A DNA stretch of 64,000 nt from Psychroserpens algicola (GCF_014526325.1 NZ_JACNMJ010000003.1:186001-250000), one strand, 5' to 3'; shown: positions 20,501-28,446, numbered from the stretch's first letter. Program-made: numbers and translations. Notes: generated by a model not told the origin, from the sequence alone.

Positions 20501-21019
20501 ATCATCCCAAACAGCCCATTCGTTTGTAGCATTACATCTTCCAACAAATCTAATTCTAGAATTGGCGTCAAACGTATATGTTCCTGAATTTATAGAGACA
20601 CTAAATGACTCTTGACCTGATCCAAAATAATCAGTTCCTTTTCTATAATCTTCTATTAATGTCCAACTAGAACCGTCAAAGTATTCTAAATCATAACCAT
20701 CTCCTGTATCCTGACGATTACTATTGATATTACAGAATGATATTGTAATGTCTGTGTATGGTGTAAAATCGTAAGTTGGAGAACTTAAGTAAGCACTACT
20801 GTCTAAATCAAAATCATAGTAGGTGTAAATTGCTCCATAATTGGTACAACTATTACCATTAAAATTACGTCCTGCTTGAGTTCCTCCATCGGTCCAACCT
20901 TCTAAATTAGATCCAAATGTATGATAAGCAATTGTAGTTTGTGAGTATGATAAGATTGATAGTAAAAGTATACAACACATTAGTGCATACTTTCTAAGTG
21001 AAAGTGTAGAAGTTTTCAT
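14531..21019 (-). CDS. giant T9SS cargo protein with LamG, choice-of-anchor and sorting domains
   Basis: 2162 residues. Signal peptide 1-27 (ILLLSILSYSQ). Then a jelly-roll region (30-180), a MAM-like jelly roll (about 188-350), two tandem choice-of-anchor D (ASH/HYDIN-like) modules (about 356-480 and 482-605, each with GAHAGDFTVTS), another jelly roll (about 605-800), a LamG-like plus DUF8202-like region (about 806-1130, ALKYGVTL then YDIAGIGRDN), a second LamG/concanavalin-like domain (about 1303-1450, YFDGAVDYIDV to EVRIWDTDL), a long region with DYLVGNPYPSAID, and a C-terminal type IX sorting domain (about 2085-2162) ending LSTGTYIIKINT and KKVLVK. Predicted to cross the outer membrane by T9SS and be surface-attached or released; the modules suggest glycan or protein binding (adhesin-like). 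No catalytic domain recognised. Confidence 0.9.
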   Translation of the reverse strand: MKTSTLSLRKYALMCCILLLSILSYSQTTIAYHTFGSNLEGWTDGGTQAGRNFNGNSCTNYGAIYTYYDFDLDSSAYLSSPTYDFTPYTDITISFCNINSNRQDTGDGYDLEYFDGSSWTLIEDYRKGTDYFGSGQESFSVSINSGTYTFDANSRIRFVGRCNATNEWAVWDDVLITGTGCATPINSFPYTEGFESGLGDWSQDTGDDRDWTRNSGGTPSSDTGPNSANGGSWYMFTEASDPNFNDVFNLVSPCFDLSAASTADFSFYYHMYGSDMGTLDVEVSTDGGASYSTPVWTQSGQVQTSSGQAWILANVDLSSYVGQVIMIRFNGTTGSNYRGDMAIDDISLTTAVVSGPEISVLGNGTTIADGDTTPSAADDTDFGTVSVTLATQVNTFTIQNFGTTTLNLTGPSPYVSISGAHAGDFTVTSTPSNTIGAGGASTTFDITFNPSAVGLRTATVTILNDDSDENPYTFNIQGNGLSPLPEIDVQGNGTLIVDGDTTPSAVDDTYFGVVNPVSGSNTNTFTIRNTGALPLSVGTISITGAHAGDFTVTSAPAGSVGSGGSTTFDITFDASSVGLRTASVSIANNDGDENPYNFDIEGSGISGPPSYTTYFEDFDITNGGWTSITSTNDSWVWTNSFPTNELGEGSFWRNNNFDNYNNNTDIVIQSPVIDLSGLYNLQLSLDVKCKTEDSDDGMIIQYSISGGTWTTLGASGDGTNWYEGSTSVFGSDAWNGDTHTASPTFNPHNQFNNTRIDLDESTFSNQSNVRFRIQFRSDGSNVDDGVAFDNFRIEADPITSLSNASVAPANLTNNLRLWLKMNEGISASDGDPLTSWEDQAYATALDKEDASAASSIAPTYRDNATRNINFNPVADFDHNNIEYMNGKGGFFSQDYYVVFHSDDEVDTNTGAFSPGRQFAIGGRFSAISFHEDPTGLGLGSVSARYTDEILSHTVDSYPLSGPPDADSYGRAFTTTTDSYQNHPTIVNVRTNGAGTASEIYKNGKRVDNTTGVSGDGGTLNFTEFNNLSFLIGTGRSGIAGRTSSQMNGMIAEVISYVSPNSALNQQKIQSYLALKYGVTLQSSSSAYAHSNHRQNDVDYIDSQGTVIWDTSANSAYNYDIAGIGRDNASILNQKQSKSQNVESDGTGFTSGFLTMGLTDIYDTNKLNQSGNATNFNDREFLVWGNNGADINLASSTITVNMSAGISPALTTDVSFTAMQRVWKVVETGGDIPSVKVRLPQNAIRNISPPGNYYMFISSTGVFDPTADYRVMTADGNGNLETNYDFDGTKYITFGYAPQVIVERSVYFDGAVDYIDVEDALDLNPTGFTISAWIKRDAADSGTKSILSKRDATFTQGYDLRILNNDRIQLWWKNGTNQILNAPTRIPDGEWHHIAAIYDGTRASIYIDGVLSISDNRTPPVDTNESFYIAAAGKNSPVQHFRGNIDEVRIWDTDLTIDQVRFIMNQEILENTAFVAGDVLPTTITKNDVGTIPWTELAGYYPMSTYTYTNTEDASGNGNQGALRNLDTVDRQTAPLPYESQANGDWTTEATWLNNAVQTLPNALSIVDNVTPIDWNIVRISHDVTIDTEVVLGRDRQVLGLMLDAGELTVDGNNADAAAGNGLTVSHYLKLDGKIDLEGQSQLVQTIGSDLDPTSSGSLEKDQQGTADVYTYNYWSSPVGETNATTNNNSYSVTDVMYDGVNPINFITSGYDGADGATISIADYWIWKFANQLDDDYSAWQHVRRNGTLLTGEGFTMKGPGSGTIVDQQNYVFLGKPNNGDVNLTLNAGNDYLVGNPYPSAIDANQFITDNGPNITGAGADPLISGTLYFWEHWGGGSHNLAEYQGGYATYNFSGGVGAPSLGTNDPDVATGGTPTKLPARYIPVSQGFFVVGESTGTINFNNGQRVYRKEAPGTSIFVRNDGSSANTAYNNEDLDDRMKFRIGFNSINTIHRQLLLTIDENTTTGFDWAFDAKIYDNQMDDLYWIIDSEKYTIQGSNEAEPESVYPLGIKTSDSGLNTITIDSLENVPDSIEIYIHDIDNDTYHNLREGDFEFFLPAGEYLDRFELTFRDVNADSLSVDDTELRTLDVFYNNDTRSIALLNPNLVDVKSIELLNIIGQNITTIEDISELDYSEYKVKSLSTGTYIIKINTLSGMLSKKVLVK

Positions 21020-21060
21020 AAGCGGTTAAATTTTAGTTTGGGACTAATAAAATTATGGTA

Positions 21061-21110
21061 CAAACTTAAGTTAATACTCTGTGAAATGCAAAAATAATCG
21101 ATGAAATGCA
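21061..21110 (-). promoter_or_regulatory. tandem TGCATTTCA repeat and -7 box upstream of the first T9SS gene
   Basis: On the coding (minus) strand, two identical 9-mers TGCATTTCA (plus-strand coordinates 21102-21110 and 21082-21090) are exactly 20 bp apart. 13 bp further downstream is TAAGTTTG (21061-21068), a perfect -7 box; the start codon follows about 40 bases later. The same pair, in the same orientation and spacing, precedes the second T9SS gene. The arrangement suggests an activator site replacing a -33 element. Confidence 0.6.
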
Positions 21111-21222
21111 TTATATATTTTTAAACTATTGATAATCAGTTAATTGGTAAGTCAAAGCGTTTTGAATAATTGTATAAGTTCAGGTTAGACTGTGTTTCTG
21201 TTTGATTATTAGTGAGTTAAAT

Positions 21223-21255
21223 AAAAAAAAAGCCAGAGCGTTAACTCTAGCTTTT
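21223..21255 (-). terminator. Rho-independent terminator after the carboxypeptidase gene
   Basis: Stem AAAAGC-C-AGAG / CTCT-A-GCTTTT with one C:A mismatch and a 6-base loop; read on the minus strand it ends in a run of T. It lies 21 bases past the stop codon and separates the two T9SS genes into independent transcripts. Confidence 0.82.
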
Positions 21256-21275
21256 CATATTTTGTAATGTTTATA

Positions 21276-24200
21276 TTAGAATTTAATTAGCTTTTTGGTG
21301 ACTACCAATCCGTTATCATTATTTGATATTCTAATGAAATAAGGTGCTTCCTCAAGTCTGTCAAGGTCATTTAATATTATTTCTCCATCTATACTTGATT
21401 TTTGTTTCTTGTAAACGATACGGCCATTAAGATCATATATGTTGATATTAAAATCACTTCCATTGAAACTTAATGGTAAGCTGATGGTAATTGTGGTTTT
21501 GAACGGGTTTGGTTTTATAGTCACTGTTCTGTTTATAATCTCATCAGTGTCTAAGGTGTTTTCATCCATTCCATCACAATCTTCATCTATACCATTATCA
21601 GGAATCTCTGTAGCTCCTGGGTAAATTTGATCATTAGTATCATCACAATCAGTATTGTCTGTTACATATCCGAAAGGTTGAGTACATGTAATGATTTCAT
21701 TTAGTGGGTCACCAAATCCATCTTCATCAGTATCAGCATAATACGTATTAGTAGCAGGTGTTACTGTAATATTAAGTGTTTGATCAGCATCACAGTTTTC
21801 ACCTTCAATCGTTACTGAAGTATTTCCATCGGCACCATTATAAGTTAAACCGTTAACTGTCCAAGTATAAGACTCATCCGAACAAATCGTCACATCAGTT
21901 ACAACTGCAGCAGGCTCAGGTGTTACTGTAATATTAAGTGTTTGATCAGCATCACAGTTTTCACCTTCAATCGTTACTGAAGTATTACCATCAGCACCAT
22001 TATAAGTTAAACCGTTAACTGTCCAAGTATAAGACTCATCCGAACAAATCGTCACATCAGTTACAACTGCAGCAGGCTCAGGTGTTACTGTAATATTAAG
22101 TGTTTGATCAGCATCACAGTTTTCACCTTCAATAGTTACCGAAGTATTACCATCAGCACCATTATACGTTAAACCGTTAACTGTCCAAGTATAAGACTCA
22201 TCAGAACAAATTGTCACATCAGTCACAACAGGAGCAGGCTCAGGCGTTACTGTAATATTAAGTGTTTGATCAGCATCACAGTTTTCACCTTCAATCGTTA
22301 CTGAAGTATTACCATCAGCACCATTATACGTTAAACCGTTAACTGTCCAAGTATAAGATTCATCTGAACAAATTGTTACATCAGTCACAACAGGAGCAGG
22401 CTCAGGCGTTACTGTAATATTAAGTGTTTGATCAGCATCACAGTTTTCACCTTCAATCGTTACCGAAGTATTACCATCAGCACCATTATAAGTTAATCCG
22501 TTAACTGTCCAAGTATAAGATTCATCTGAACAAATTGTTACATCAGTCACAACAGGAGCAGGCTCAGGCGTTACTGTAATATTAAGTGTTTGATCAGCAT
22601 CACAGTTTTCGCCTTCAATCGTTACTGAAGTATTACCATCAGCACCATTATAAGTTAATCCGTTAACTGTCCAAGTATAAGACTCATCCGAACAAATCGT
22701 TACATCAGTCACAACAGGAGCAGGCTCAGGCGTTACTGTAATATTAAGTGTTTGATCAGCATCACAGTTTTCACCTTCAATAGTTACCGAAGTATTACCA
22801 TCAGCACCATTATAAGTTAAACCGTTAACTGTCCAAGTGTAAGATTCATCCGAACAAATTGTTACATCAGTCACAACCGGAGCAGGCTCAGGCGTTACTG
22901 TAATATTAAGTGTTTGATCAGCATCACAGTTTTCACCTTCAATAGTTACTGAAGTATTACCATCTGCACCATTATAAGTTAAACCGTTAACTGTCCAAGT
23001 ATAAGACTCATCCGAACAAATCGTCACGACAGTTACAACCGGAGCAGGCTCAGGCGTTACCGTAATATTAAGTGTTTGATCAGCATCACAGTTTTCACCT
23101 TCAATCGTTACCGAAGTATTACCATCAGCACCATTATAAGTTAAACCGTTAACTGTCCATGTGTAAGATTCATCCGAACAAATCGTCACATCAGTCACAA
23201 CCGGAGCAGGCTCAGGCGTTACTGTAATATTAAGCGTTTGATCTGGATCGCAACCACTACCTGTGACAGTTACAGATGTGTCTCCATCAGCACCATTGTA
23301 AGTCAATCCATTAACAGACCAAGTGTAAGACTCGTCAGAACAAATTGTCACATCGGTCACTACAGGAGTAGGAGGAGTTCCGCTAACATCCCACATACAC
23401 GTTGTGTAATTATAGTTAGCAGTTTCCCAACATTCTAATCCTGTTGGAGCATCTTGTAATGTGATAGTAACTACAGCAGTGCATGTGTCCACATTTCCAT
23501 TGGTGTCAGTCACAGTAAGTGTAACGTTATTATCACCTTCATCAGCACATGTGAAATCTGTTTGAGATGCCGCAATTGATGCTATAGCACAATTATCAGT
23601 AGATCCATTATTTATTTGAGCAGCTGTAATTGTAGCATTTCCTGAAGCATCTAACTGAACAGTAATATTTTGACACACAGCTACCGGGTTTTGGTTATCG
23701 ACAACTACATTTACAGTAAATGATGCTGTATTTGTGTTTCCATTTCCATCGTCTACTGAATAACTGATGGTTGTTAATCCATCAGGAAATGTGCTTCCAC
23801 TATTAAGACCTGTTCCGTCAGTTCTTACAGGTGTTAAGCCTGTTCCGCAATTATCAGTAACGGTAGGATCTGTCCATGTTGGCTGATTATTTCCGCAGGT
23901 TAATGTAATATTAGCAGGAACATTAACAAATTCAGGATCTACTTGATCTTCAACAGTAACTGTTGCGATACATGTATCTGTTTGATTATCTCCATCGGTC
24001 ACTGTCAATGTCACATCAACAGGTGTTCCAATATCACTACAATCGAAAGTATCTATATCGATGCTTAAGTCGGTAATAAGAACATCATCTGTAGAACCAC
24101 CATCAACATCTGCAGCAACTATAGTTGCATTGCCAGCAGCATCTAACTGAACTGTTATGTTTTGGCAAAGAGCAGTAGGAGGAGCAGATACAGAAGCAAC

Positions 24201-27200
24201 ATCAGCTGTTATATTTATATAGTCAATAGCCATATCGCTTCTAAAGGGTGCATTTGAAGCAACACCACCACTAGTATCTAATGGTGTAGTACCCGAAAAA
24301 CGAATTTTAATAATTTGATTATTGTAAGCAGAGAGGTTGATATCTGCTTTTTCCCAGGCATCAGTTTCATCAGATTGTTCTTGTTGACCACTTAAGGTAT
24401 TTATGGTGCTCCAAGACGTTCCATTGTCAGTACTTACATCGACAGTTAATATGCCCATATCACTACCAAACATATGATAGTAAAAGGAGAAGTTTCCGTT
24501 TTCAAAACCACTTAGATCAATACAAGGACTTACTAAATAAACTGTACTTTCTGGTCCAGGGTTTTGATTAAGAGAAGCTTCAACATACATATAGTTACCT
24601 GAAGTTCTGTTCACAGTTGGGTTGGAAGGATCGAAGTCTCCACTCGGTCCAGTATCAGGAGATCCAGTACCAGCAGAATCAATGGTCCATTCACCATCAT
24701 CACTTGGATCATGATTCCATAATCCGAGTCCTCCATTAACAGCACTTTCAAAATCTTCAGTGTATGGGTATGAACTTACACTACTTCCAGTACAAGCAGC
24801 AGATGTAGTTGTTGTAAAGTTTTGTGATGTACTATACGATGATGTTGTCGAGACACATCTAGTTGCTATTTGTACCTCATAATCAGTATTTTCTGAAAGA
24901 CCAGATATAACGTACGGATTTACATCAACATCTGTAATTACAGTCCAAGTTGGAGCTCCAATTTCTCTATACCTTACATCATAAGTTGCTGAAGGGATAA
25001 TGTCCCAGCTAATTTCCGCTGAAATAGGAGTTACTATGTCAACGCTGAGATTATTAGGAGGCGTAGTGTTATCACAAGGTGTTTTTATTTCAATAACTCT
25101 GAAATCATCAAAAGTAAAACCTTCAAAATCTACATTTGTATATGAATCTTGTCTATTGTTGTTGCTTGATGGGGAATTACCTGTATCCGTTTTAAAATCA
25201 AATCTAAGAAATACTGTAGGTTGGTTCAATAGAAACGAATTATTAGAAGCATCAATTACGATTTCTTCCATGTTCCATTTATCCTGAGTATCACCATCGT
25301 ATAATGGTTCTCCAGCAGGCTGAAACGTATCTGTTGATTTCTGTGAATACTGATTGTTAATTTGAAGAAATCCTGCTTTTGTGAGTTTTCCACATAAAGG
25401 CGTCCATCCAGATGTTCCGTTTAATGAGGCCTCAATTTGAACATAATCAAAACTACGTTCAAGATCCCATTTTCCATAAAACTGAATCACTGTAGCATCT
25501 TTTCCACTCAAATCAATAGATTGATTGTATTGTAATTGTTTGTTTTCTCCATTAGAATAAGGAGCAGTAGCCGTTGTTGTGATTGCAGTTGTTCCAGAGT
25601 AAGCATCAGAAGTAGTAGACCATGTACCACCAGACGCTGTCCAGTTTCCTAAGTTAGTGGTGTCAGGATCATCACTTAATAGTACATTTGGATTATAAGC
25701 TTTTTTGATATTAGCTTCATATAATACATTGTCAGTTGCATAATCACTTGTCAATACTATTTTGTATTCTATAAGTTCTTCAGGAAGAATTCCTGGGTCT
25801 AAGGTATAACTTATATTTACATCTCTTTGGTCTAAAGTGACCTGAATCGGGTTCGTTTCTGTAGCAGGAAAATTTGGATTAGCTGCATTTGTAAAGCTTT
25901 CGGTAACAGCACCTCCAATAGATACAATGTTTGAAGATACTGGTGTTACTGTAAGTGTAAAATCACCAGCAGTTTGACCTAAACGTTCTATTTCGAATTT
26001 TAAATCTCCAGAAAGTGTGGTAAGGTTACTCTGTGTCATATCATGAACCTGAGCATATTTACCACTGAAGTATGCCGCCAGAAGATTCATACGCATAGCA
26101 CGTTTTGCAATAGGTAAAAAAGCTGATGGTGAAGGCCAAAATCCTCCATAAGTTCCACCTGTTGTTTCAATTCCAGTACCAGATCCATTTTCAGGAGTCC
26201 AAGCCATTGTGTGTTTGTTAGATCCTGTTCCACCTGAAGATACACCGTTTCCAGGATTAGTACCAGATGGTCCACCAAGCATCCAGTCATTCATATTACC
26301 ACTATTTAAAGAAGTAATAGATGTAGATGGTCCATAACCATATCTATTGTATTTGGTCATGTCATGGTTATATTTTGAATACTCATCAGGTCTAGGGTTT
26401 GGTATATGATCAACACCTGCATAAGCATGTAGCATTGTATTTTTAAAGGAATGGTGATTTAAAGCGATTTTAAAATCGTGCTGTAGAAAGAAATCACGCA
26501 TAATTTGTGTTTCATTCTCAGAGAATGCAGAAGATCCAGCATATATTGAACTACAGCTATCTGAAGTTGAAGAACCTCCATTGCCCCAATAGTAACCCGA
26601 ATTTCTATTTAAGTCAATACCTTCACTGTAAGTACCGCATGATCCAGATGTATTTCTGTTTTTTCGTTGTCCGCCACCACCATTTGGCGCTACTGTTTGA
26701 TTATAAACAAAACCATCTGGGTTAAAAACGGGAATAAAATATAACGCTTGATTATTTACTAAATTTCTTATCGCAGGATCAGTATCATAATTTTCGAGCA
26801 AGTACCACATGAAGAATAGTTGATTCATTACAGTAGCAGATTCTCTAGAGTGAATTAATGATTGATATAAAGTTTCTGGTTCACCAGCTTCATCAATATC
26901 TGGGTTATCAGATATTCTAACCATCCATACCGTTCTGTTTTCTAAGGTAAGTTGGTTGGTTGGTGATGCATTGGTTTTTGCTGAAATAAGATGTGGATAT
27001 AAGGCTCTCATATCATCTAACTCTTGAACAACCATGTCAAATGTTAAACAACCACCAAAATGATTTGTTTCTGCTGGATAATTTGCAGCATCATTTATAT
27101 TCCAGTTTGTTGGGACTGCCCAATCTATCTCGTCACATTCATTATATTGTCCTACATTATTAATCAATTCACTAACACTCAATGATCTTTGAGCGGCTAG

Positions 27201-27524
27201 TGATTTTTCTTGTTGAATTTCTAAACTTGCTTTTGGAAGGTCACTTATTGCTCGATCACTATAAAATTTAGTGACATCATCAATTAAAACAGTGTATGCA
27301 ATATTTTCACTTTCAAGTCGCTGTATTTGATAATCTTCGATTTCCATAAATATGCCATTACTCTCGATGAGTACGCCACATGTTAAATCGATGCTAAGAT
27401 GATCTAGCTTTTCGATAGTCATCTGATCAGAACTGTTGATGCGAATTCTTTTATAAGTCTCTTGCGCAAAGGAAGTTTGCACTATTATAAATAACAGTGC
27501 AATTAAGCAGGTAATTTTTCTCAT
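21276..27524 (-). CDS. T9SS-exported M14 zinc carboxypeptidase with ten tandem repeats
   Basis: 2082 residues from the ATG at 27524 (gives signal peptide MRKITCLIALLFIIVQTSFAQ; the longer reading does not). Peptidase M14 domain about 155-490: zinc ligands H225 and E228 (HSRE), substrate residues around FNPDGF and QRKNRN, DLNRN 304-308, third ligand in LNHHS (357-358), likely catalytic E445 in WTPENG. Then an accessory jelly roll, a fibronectin III domain (about 865-950), a MAM-like module, HYR-like modules with DNCGTG and DNCA, ten 54-residue repeats (about 1385-1922), a Cys/Asp-rich MopE-like metal-binding motif (YYADTDEDGFGDP, TDCDDTND, about 1925-1985) and a T9SS sorting domain (about 1995-2082). 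A surface or secreted peptidase on an unusually long stalk; probably nutrient scavenging. Confidence 0.93.
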   Translation of the reverse strand: MRKITCLIALLFIIVQTSFAQETYKRIRINSSDQMTIEKLDHLSIDLTCGVLIESNGIFMEIEDYQIQRLESENIAYTVLIDDVTKFYSDRAISDLPKASLEIQQEKSLAAQRSLSVSELINNVGQYNECDEIDWAVPTNWNINDAANYPAETNHFGGCLTFDMVVQELDDMRALYPHLISAKTNASPTNQLTLENRTVWMVRISDNPDIDEAGEPETLYQSLIHSRESATVMNQLFFMWYLLENYDTDPAIRNLVNNQALYFIPVFNPDGFVYNQTVAPNGGGGQRKNRNTSGSCGTYSEGIDLNRNSGYYWGNGGSSTSDSCSSIYAGSSAFSENETQIMRDFFLQHDFKIALNHHSFKNTMLHAYAGVDHIPNPRPDEYSKYNHDMTKYNRYGYGPSTSITSLNSGNMNDWMLGGPSGTNPGNGVSSGGTGSNKHTMAWTPENGSGTGIETTGGTYGGFWPSPSAFLPIAKRAMRMNLLAAYFSGKYAQVHDMTQSNLTTLSGDLKFEIERLGQTAGDFTLTVTPVSSNIVSIGGAVTESFTNAANPNFPATETNPIQVTLDQRDVNISYTLDPGILPEELIEYKIVLTSDYATDNVLYEANIKKAYNPNVLLSDDPDTTNLGNWTASGGTWSTTSDAYSGTTAITTTATAPYSNGENKQLQYNQSIDLSGKDATVIQFYGKWDLERSFDYVQIEASLNGTSGWTPLCGKLTKAGFLQINNQYSQKSTDTFQPAGEPLYDGDTQDKWNMEEIVIDASNNSFLLNQPTVFLRFDFKTDTGNSPSSNNNRQDSYTNVDFEGFTFDDFRVIEIKTPCDNTTPPNNLSVDIVTPISAEISWDIIPSATYDVRYREIGAPTWTVITDVDVNPYVISGLSENTDYEVQIATRCVSTTSSYSTSQNFTTTTSAACTGSSVSSYPYTEDFESAVNGGLGLWNHDPSDDGEWTIDSAGTGSPDTGPSGDFDPSNPTVNRTSGNYMYVEASLNQNPGPESTVYLVSPCIDLSGFENGNFSFYYHMFGSDMGILTVDVSTDNGTSWSTINTLSGQQEQSDETDAWEKADINLSAYNNQIIKIRFSGTTPLDTSGGVASNAPFRSDMAIDYINITADVASVSAPPTALCQNITVQLDAAGNATIVAADVDGGSTDDVLITDLSIDIDTFDCSDIGTPVDVTLTVTDGDNQTDTCIATVTVEDQVDPEFVNVPANITLTCGNNQPTWTDPTVTDNCGTGLTPVRTDGTGLNSGSTFPDGLTTISYSVDDGNGNTNTASFTVNVVVDNQNPVAVCQNITVQLDASGNATITAAQINNGSTDNCAIASIAASQTDFTCADEGDNNVTLTVTDTNGNVDTCTAVVTITLQDAPTGLECWETANYNYTTCMWDVSGTPPTPVVTDVTICSDESYTWSVNGLTYNGADGDTSVTVTGSGCDPDQTLNITVTPEPAPVVTDVTICSDESYTWTVNGLTYNGADGNTSVTIEGENCDADQTLNITVTPEPAPVVTVVTICSDESYTWTVNGLTYNGADGNTSVTIEGENCDADQTLNITVTPEPAPVVTDVTICSDESYTWTVNGLTYNGADGNTSVTIEGENCDADQTLNITVTPEPAPVVTDVTICSDESYTWTVNGLTYNGADGNTSVTIEGENCDADQTLNITVTPEPAPVVTDVTICSDESYTWTVNGLTYNGADGNTSVTIEGENCDADQTLNITVTPEPAPVVTDVTICSDESYTWTVNGLTYNGADGNTSVTIEGENCDADQTLNITVTPEPAPVVTDVTICSDESYTWTVNGLTYNGADGNTSVTIEGENCDADQTLNITVTPEPAAVVTDVTICSDESYTWTVNGLTYNGADGNTSVTIEGENCDADQTLNITVTPEPAAVVTDVTICSDESYTWTVNGLTYNGADGNTSVTIEGENCDADQTLNITVTPATNTYYADTDEDGFGDPLNEIITCTQPFGYVTDNTDCDDTNDQIYPGATEIPDNGIDEDCDGMDENTLDTDEIINRTVTIKPNPFKTTITISLPLSFNGSDFNINIYDLNGRIVYKKQKSSIDGEIILNDLDRLEEAPYFIRISNNDNGLVVTKKLIKF
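21756..23375 (-). repeat. ten tandem 162-bp coding repeats (54 residues each)
   Basis: Nine copies (about 21756-23219) are nearly identical at the DNA level and a tenth (about 23220-23375, the N-terminal one in the protein) is diverged (DPDQ in place of DADQ, SGSGCD in place of EGENCD). Each unit encodes VTPEPAPVVTDVTICSDE, then SYTWTVNGLTYNGADGN, then TSVTIEGENCDADQTLNIT, with two Cys. The copies differ by scattered synonymous changes and a PAP/PAA switch in the last two; one copy has V for D (VVTVVT). Even 162-bp period keeps the frame. Confidence 0.95.
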
Positions 27525-27597
27525 TAGTTTGGGGTTTAATGAATTTATGTCCAATAATTAGGTTGCTAATATATTACTTTATTTATAATTCACTCCA

Positions 27598-27626
27598 TAA
27601 AATGCAAAAAAAACCGTTGAAATGCA
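27598..27626 (-). promoter_or_regulatory. tandem TGCATTTCA repeat upstream of the carboxypeptidase gene
   Basis: On the minus strand TGCATTTCA (27618-27626) and TGCATTTTA (27598-27606) are 20 bp apart, about 74 bases before the start codon. It matches the element before the first T9SS gene over most of 30 bases. No canonical -7 box was found at the corresponding place here. Confidence 0.55.
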
Positions 27627-27756
27627 CTTTTTTAACATTTAAAAAAACACTTATAGATTTAATTGATTGATAATTAAGTGTTTATAAAAACTGTTAGATT
27701 GGACAAATTTTATTGGGAAAATTGGTAATAAGCAGGTATGTAAAAGGTCATAAAAT

Positions 27757-27790
27757 AAGAAAGTCTTATACAAACGTATAAGACTTTCTT
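27757..27790 (-). terminator. stem-loop terminator of tRNA-Met
   Basis: Perfect 15-bp inverted repeat (AAGAAAGTCTTATAC 27757-27771, GTATAAGACTTTCTT 27776-27790) with a 4-base loop, starting 3 bases after the tRNA 3' end and followed on the minus strand by TTATTTTAT. Confidence 0.8.
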
Positions 27791-27793
27791 CTG

Positions 27794-27867
27794 TAGCGAG
27801 AACGAGATTTGAACTCGTGACCTCTGGGTTATGAATCCAACGCTCTAACCAACTGAGCTACCTCGCC
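27794..27867 (-). tRNA. tRNA-Met (CAT anticodon)
   Basis: 74-base cloverleaf on the minus strand: acceptor GGCGAGG / TCTCGCT (with two G:U pairs), D arm GCTC...GAGC, anticodon loop TTCATAA with CAT, T arm ACGAG-TTCAAAT-CTCGT, discriminator A. The CCA end is not fully encoded (A then CA). Most likely the elongator methionine tRNA: the initiator would have three G:C pairs in the anticodon stem, and this stem does not. A lysidine-type tRNA-Ile(CAT) is the alternative. Confidence 0.93.
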
Positions 27868-27880
27868 ATTTATGAGGGTG

Positions 27881-27910
27881 CAAATATAAAAACAAAATTT
27901 ATCTGAACAA
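27881..27910 (-). promoter_or_regulatory. promoter of tRNA-Met
   Basis: Minus-strand TTG (27908-27910), 19-base spacer, TATATTTG (27881-27888): an ideal Bacteroidota promoter 13 bases before the tRNA. Confidence 0.75.
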
Positions 27911-27997
27911 ACATAAAATGGGCAAATTATTTTTTTTCAGTTTTAGTTTTAAACTCAACAATTAATGTATATATTGAGCACAATAATAAATATATCT

Positions 27998-28390
27998 ATG
28001 GAAGACAAAGTAAAAATTGAGATGGAGTTTGTAATACATGCGTCGCCTCAACTTTTGTATCAATATATATCAACACCTTCGGGCTTATCAGAATGGTTTG
28101 CTGATAATGTAAATTCTCGTGGAGAATTATTTACATTTATTTGGGACGGAAGTGAAGAAAAAGCAAAGTTGTTGAGCAAGAAAAGTGGAGAGCGTATAAA
28201 GTTTAGATGGTTAAATGACGATGAAGATGGCGCAAGTTATTTTTTTGAAATCAGAATTCAGGTTGATGAAATCACTAAAGACGTATCTATTATTGTAACT
28301 GATTTTGCTGATGAGGATGAAGTTGATGAAGCTAAAATGCTCTGGGATAATCAAATTTCAGATTTAAAGCAAGTTTTGGGTTCTGCCTAG
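27998..28390 (+). CDS. START-like (SRPBCC/AHSA1-type) domain protein
   Basis: 130 residues from the ATG at 27998 (MEDKVKIEMEFVIHASP), preferred over the upstream ATG at 27965, which adds a non-conserved hydrophobic leader. The helix-grip motif opening EFVIHASPQLLYQYISTPSGLSEWFADNV is typical of START-like/AHSA1 small-molecule-binding folds found in most flavobacteria. No ligand is known. It is followed by a hairpin terminator that abuts the start of the aminotransferase gene. Confidence 0.85.
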   Translation: MEDKVKIEMEFVIHASPQLLYQYISTPSGLSEWFADNVNSRGELFTFIWDGSEEKAKLLSKKSGERIKFRWLNDDEDGASYFFEIRIQVDEITKDVSIIVTDFADEDEVDEAKMLWDNQISDLKQVLGSA

Positions 28391-28411
28391 AACATAACAA
28401 TCAATAAGTTT

Positions 28412-28446
28412 TATATTTGTCTCGATGTTTAATCGAGACTTTTTTT
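28412..28446 (+). terminator. terminator hairpin overlapping a -7 box and abutting the next ATG
   Basis: Perfect 8-bp stem GTCTCGAT (28419-28426) / ATCGAGAC (28432-28439), loop GTTTA and seven T. The T run ends exactly at the ATG of the next gene (28447). TATATTTG (28412-28419), a perfect -7 box, overlaps the first base of the stem. Terminator for the START-like gene and probable promoter for the next are thus interlocked. Confidence 0.8.

Noticed and set aside
14531-21019. Several shorter frames on the opposite strand of the giant genes
   Set aside because: They are shadows in low-complexity Thr/Gly/Ser coding DNA, without motifs or signals.
21756-23375. CRISPR-like regular repeat
   Set aside because: The 162-bp units are in frame, without spacers, and encode a protein repeat.
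27794-27867. Initiator tRNA-Met
   Set aside because: The anticodon stem lacks the three G:C pairs and the acceptor begins with a G:U pair rather than the initiator mismatch.
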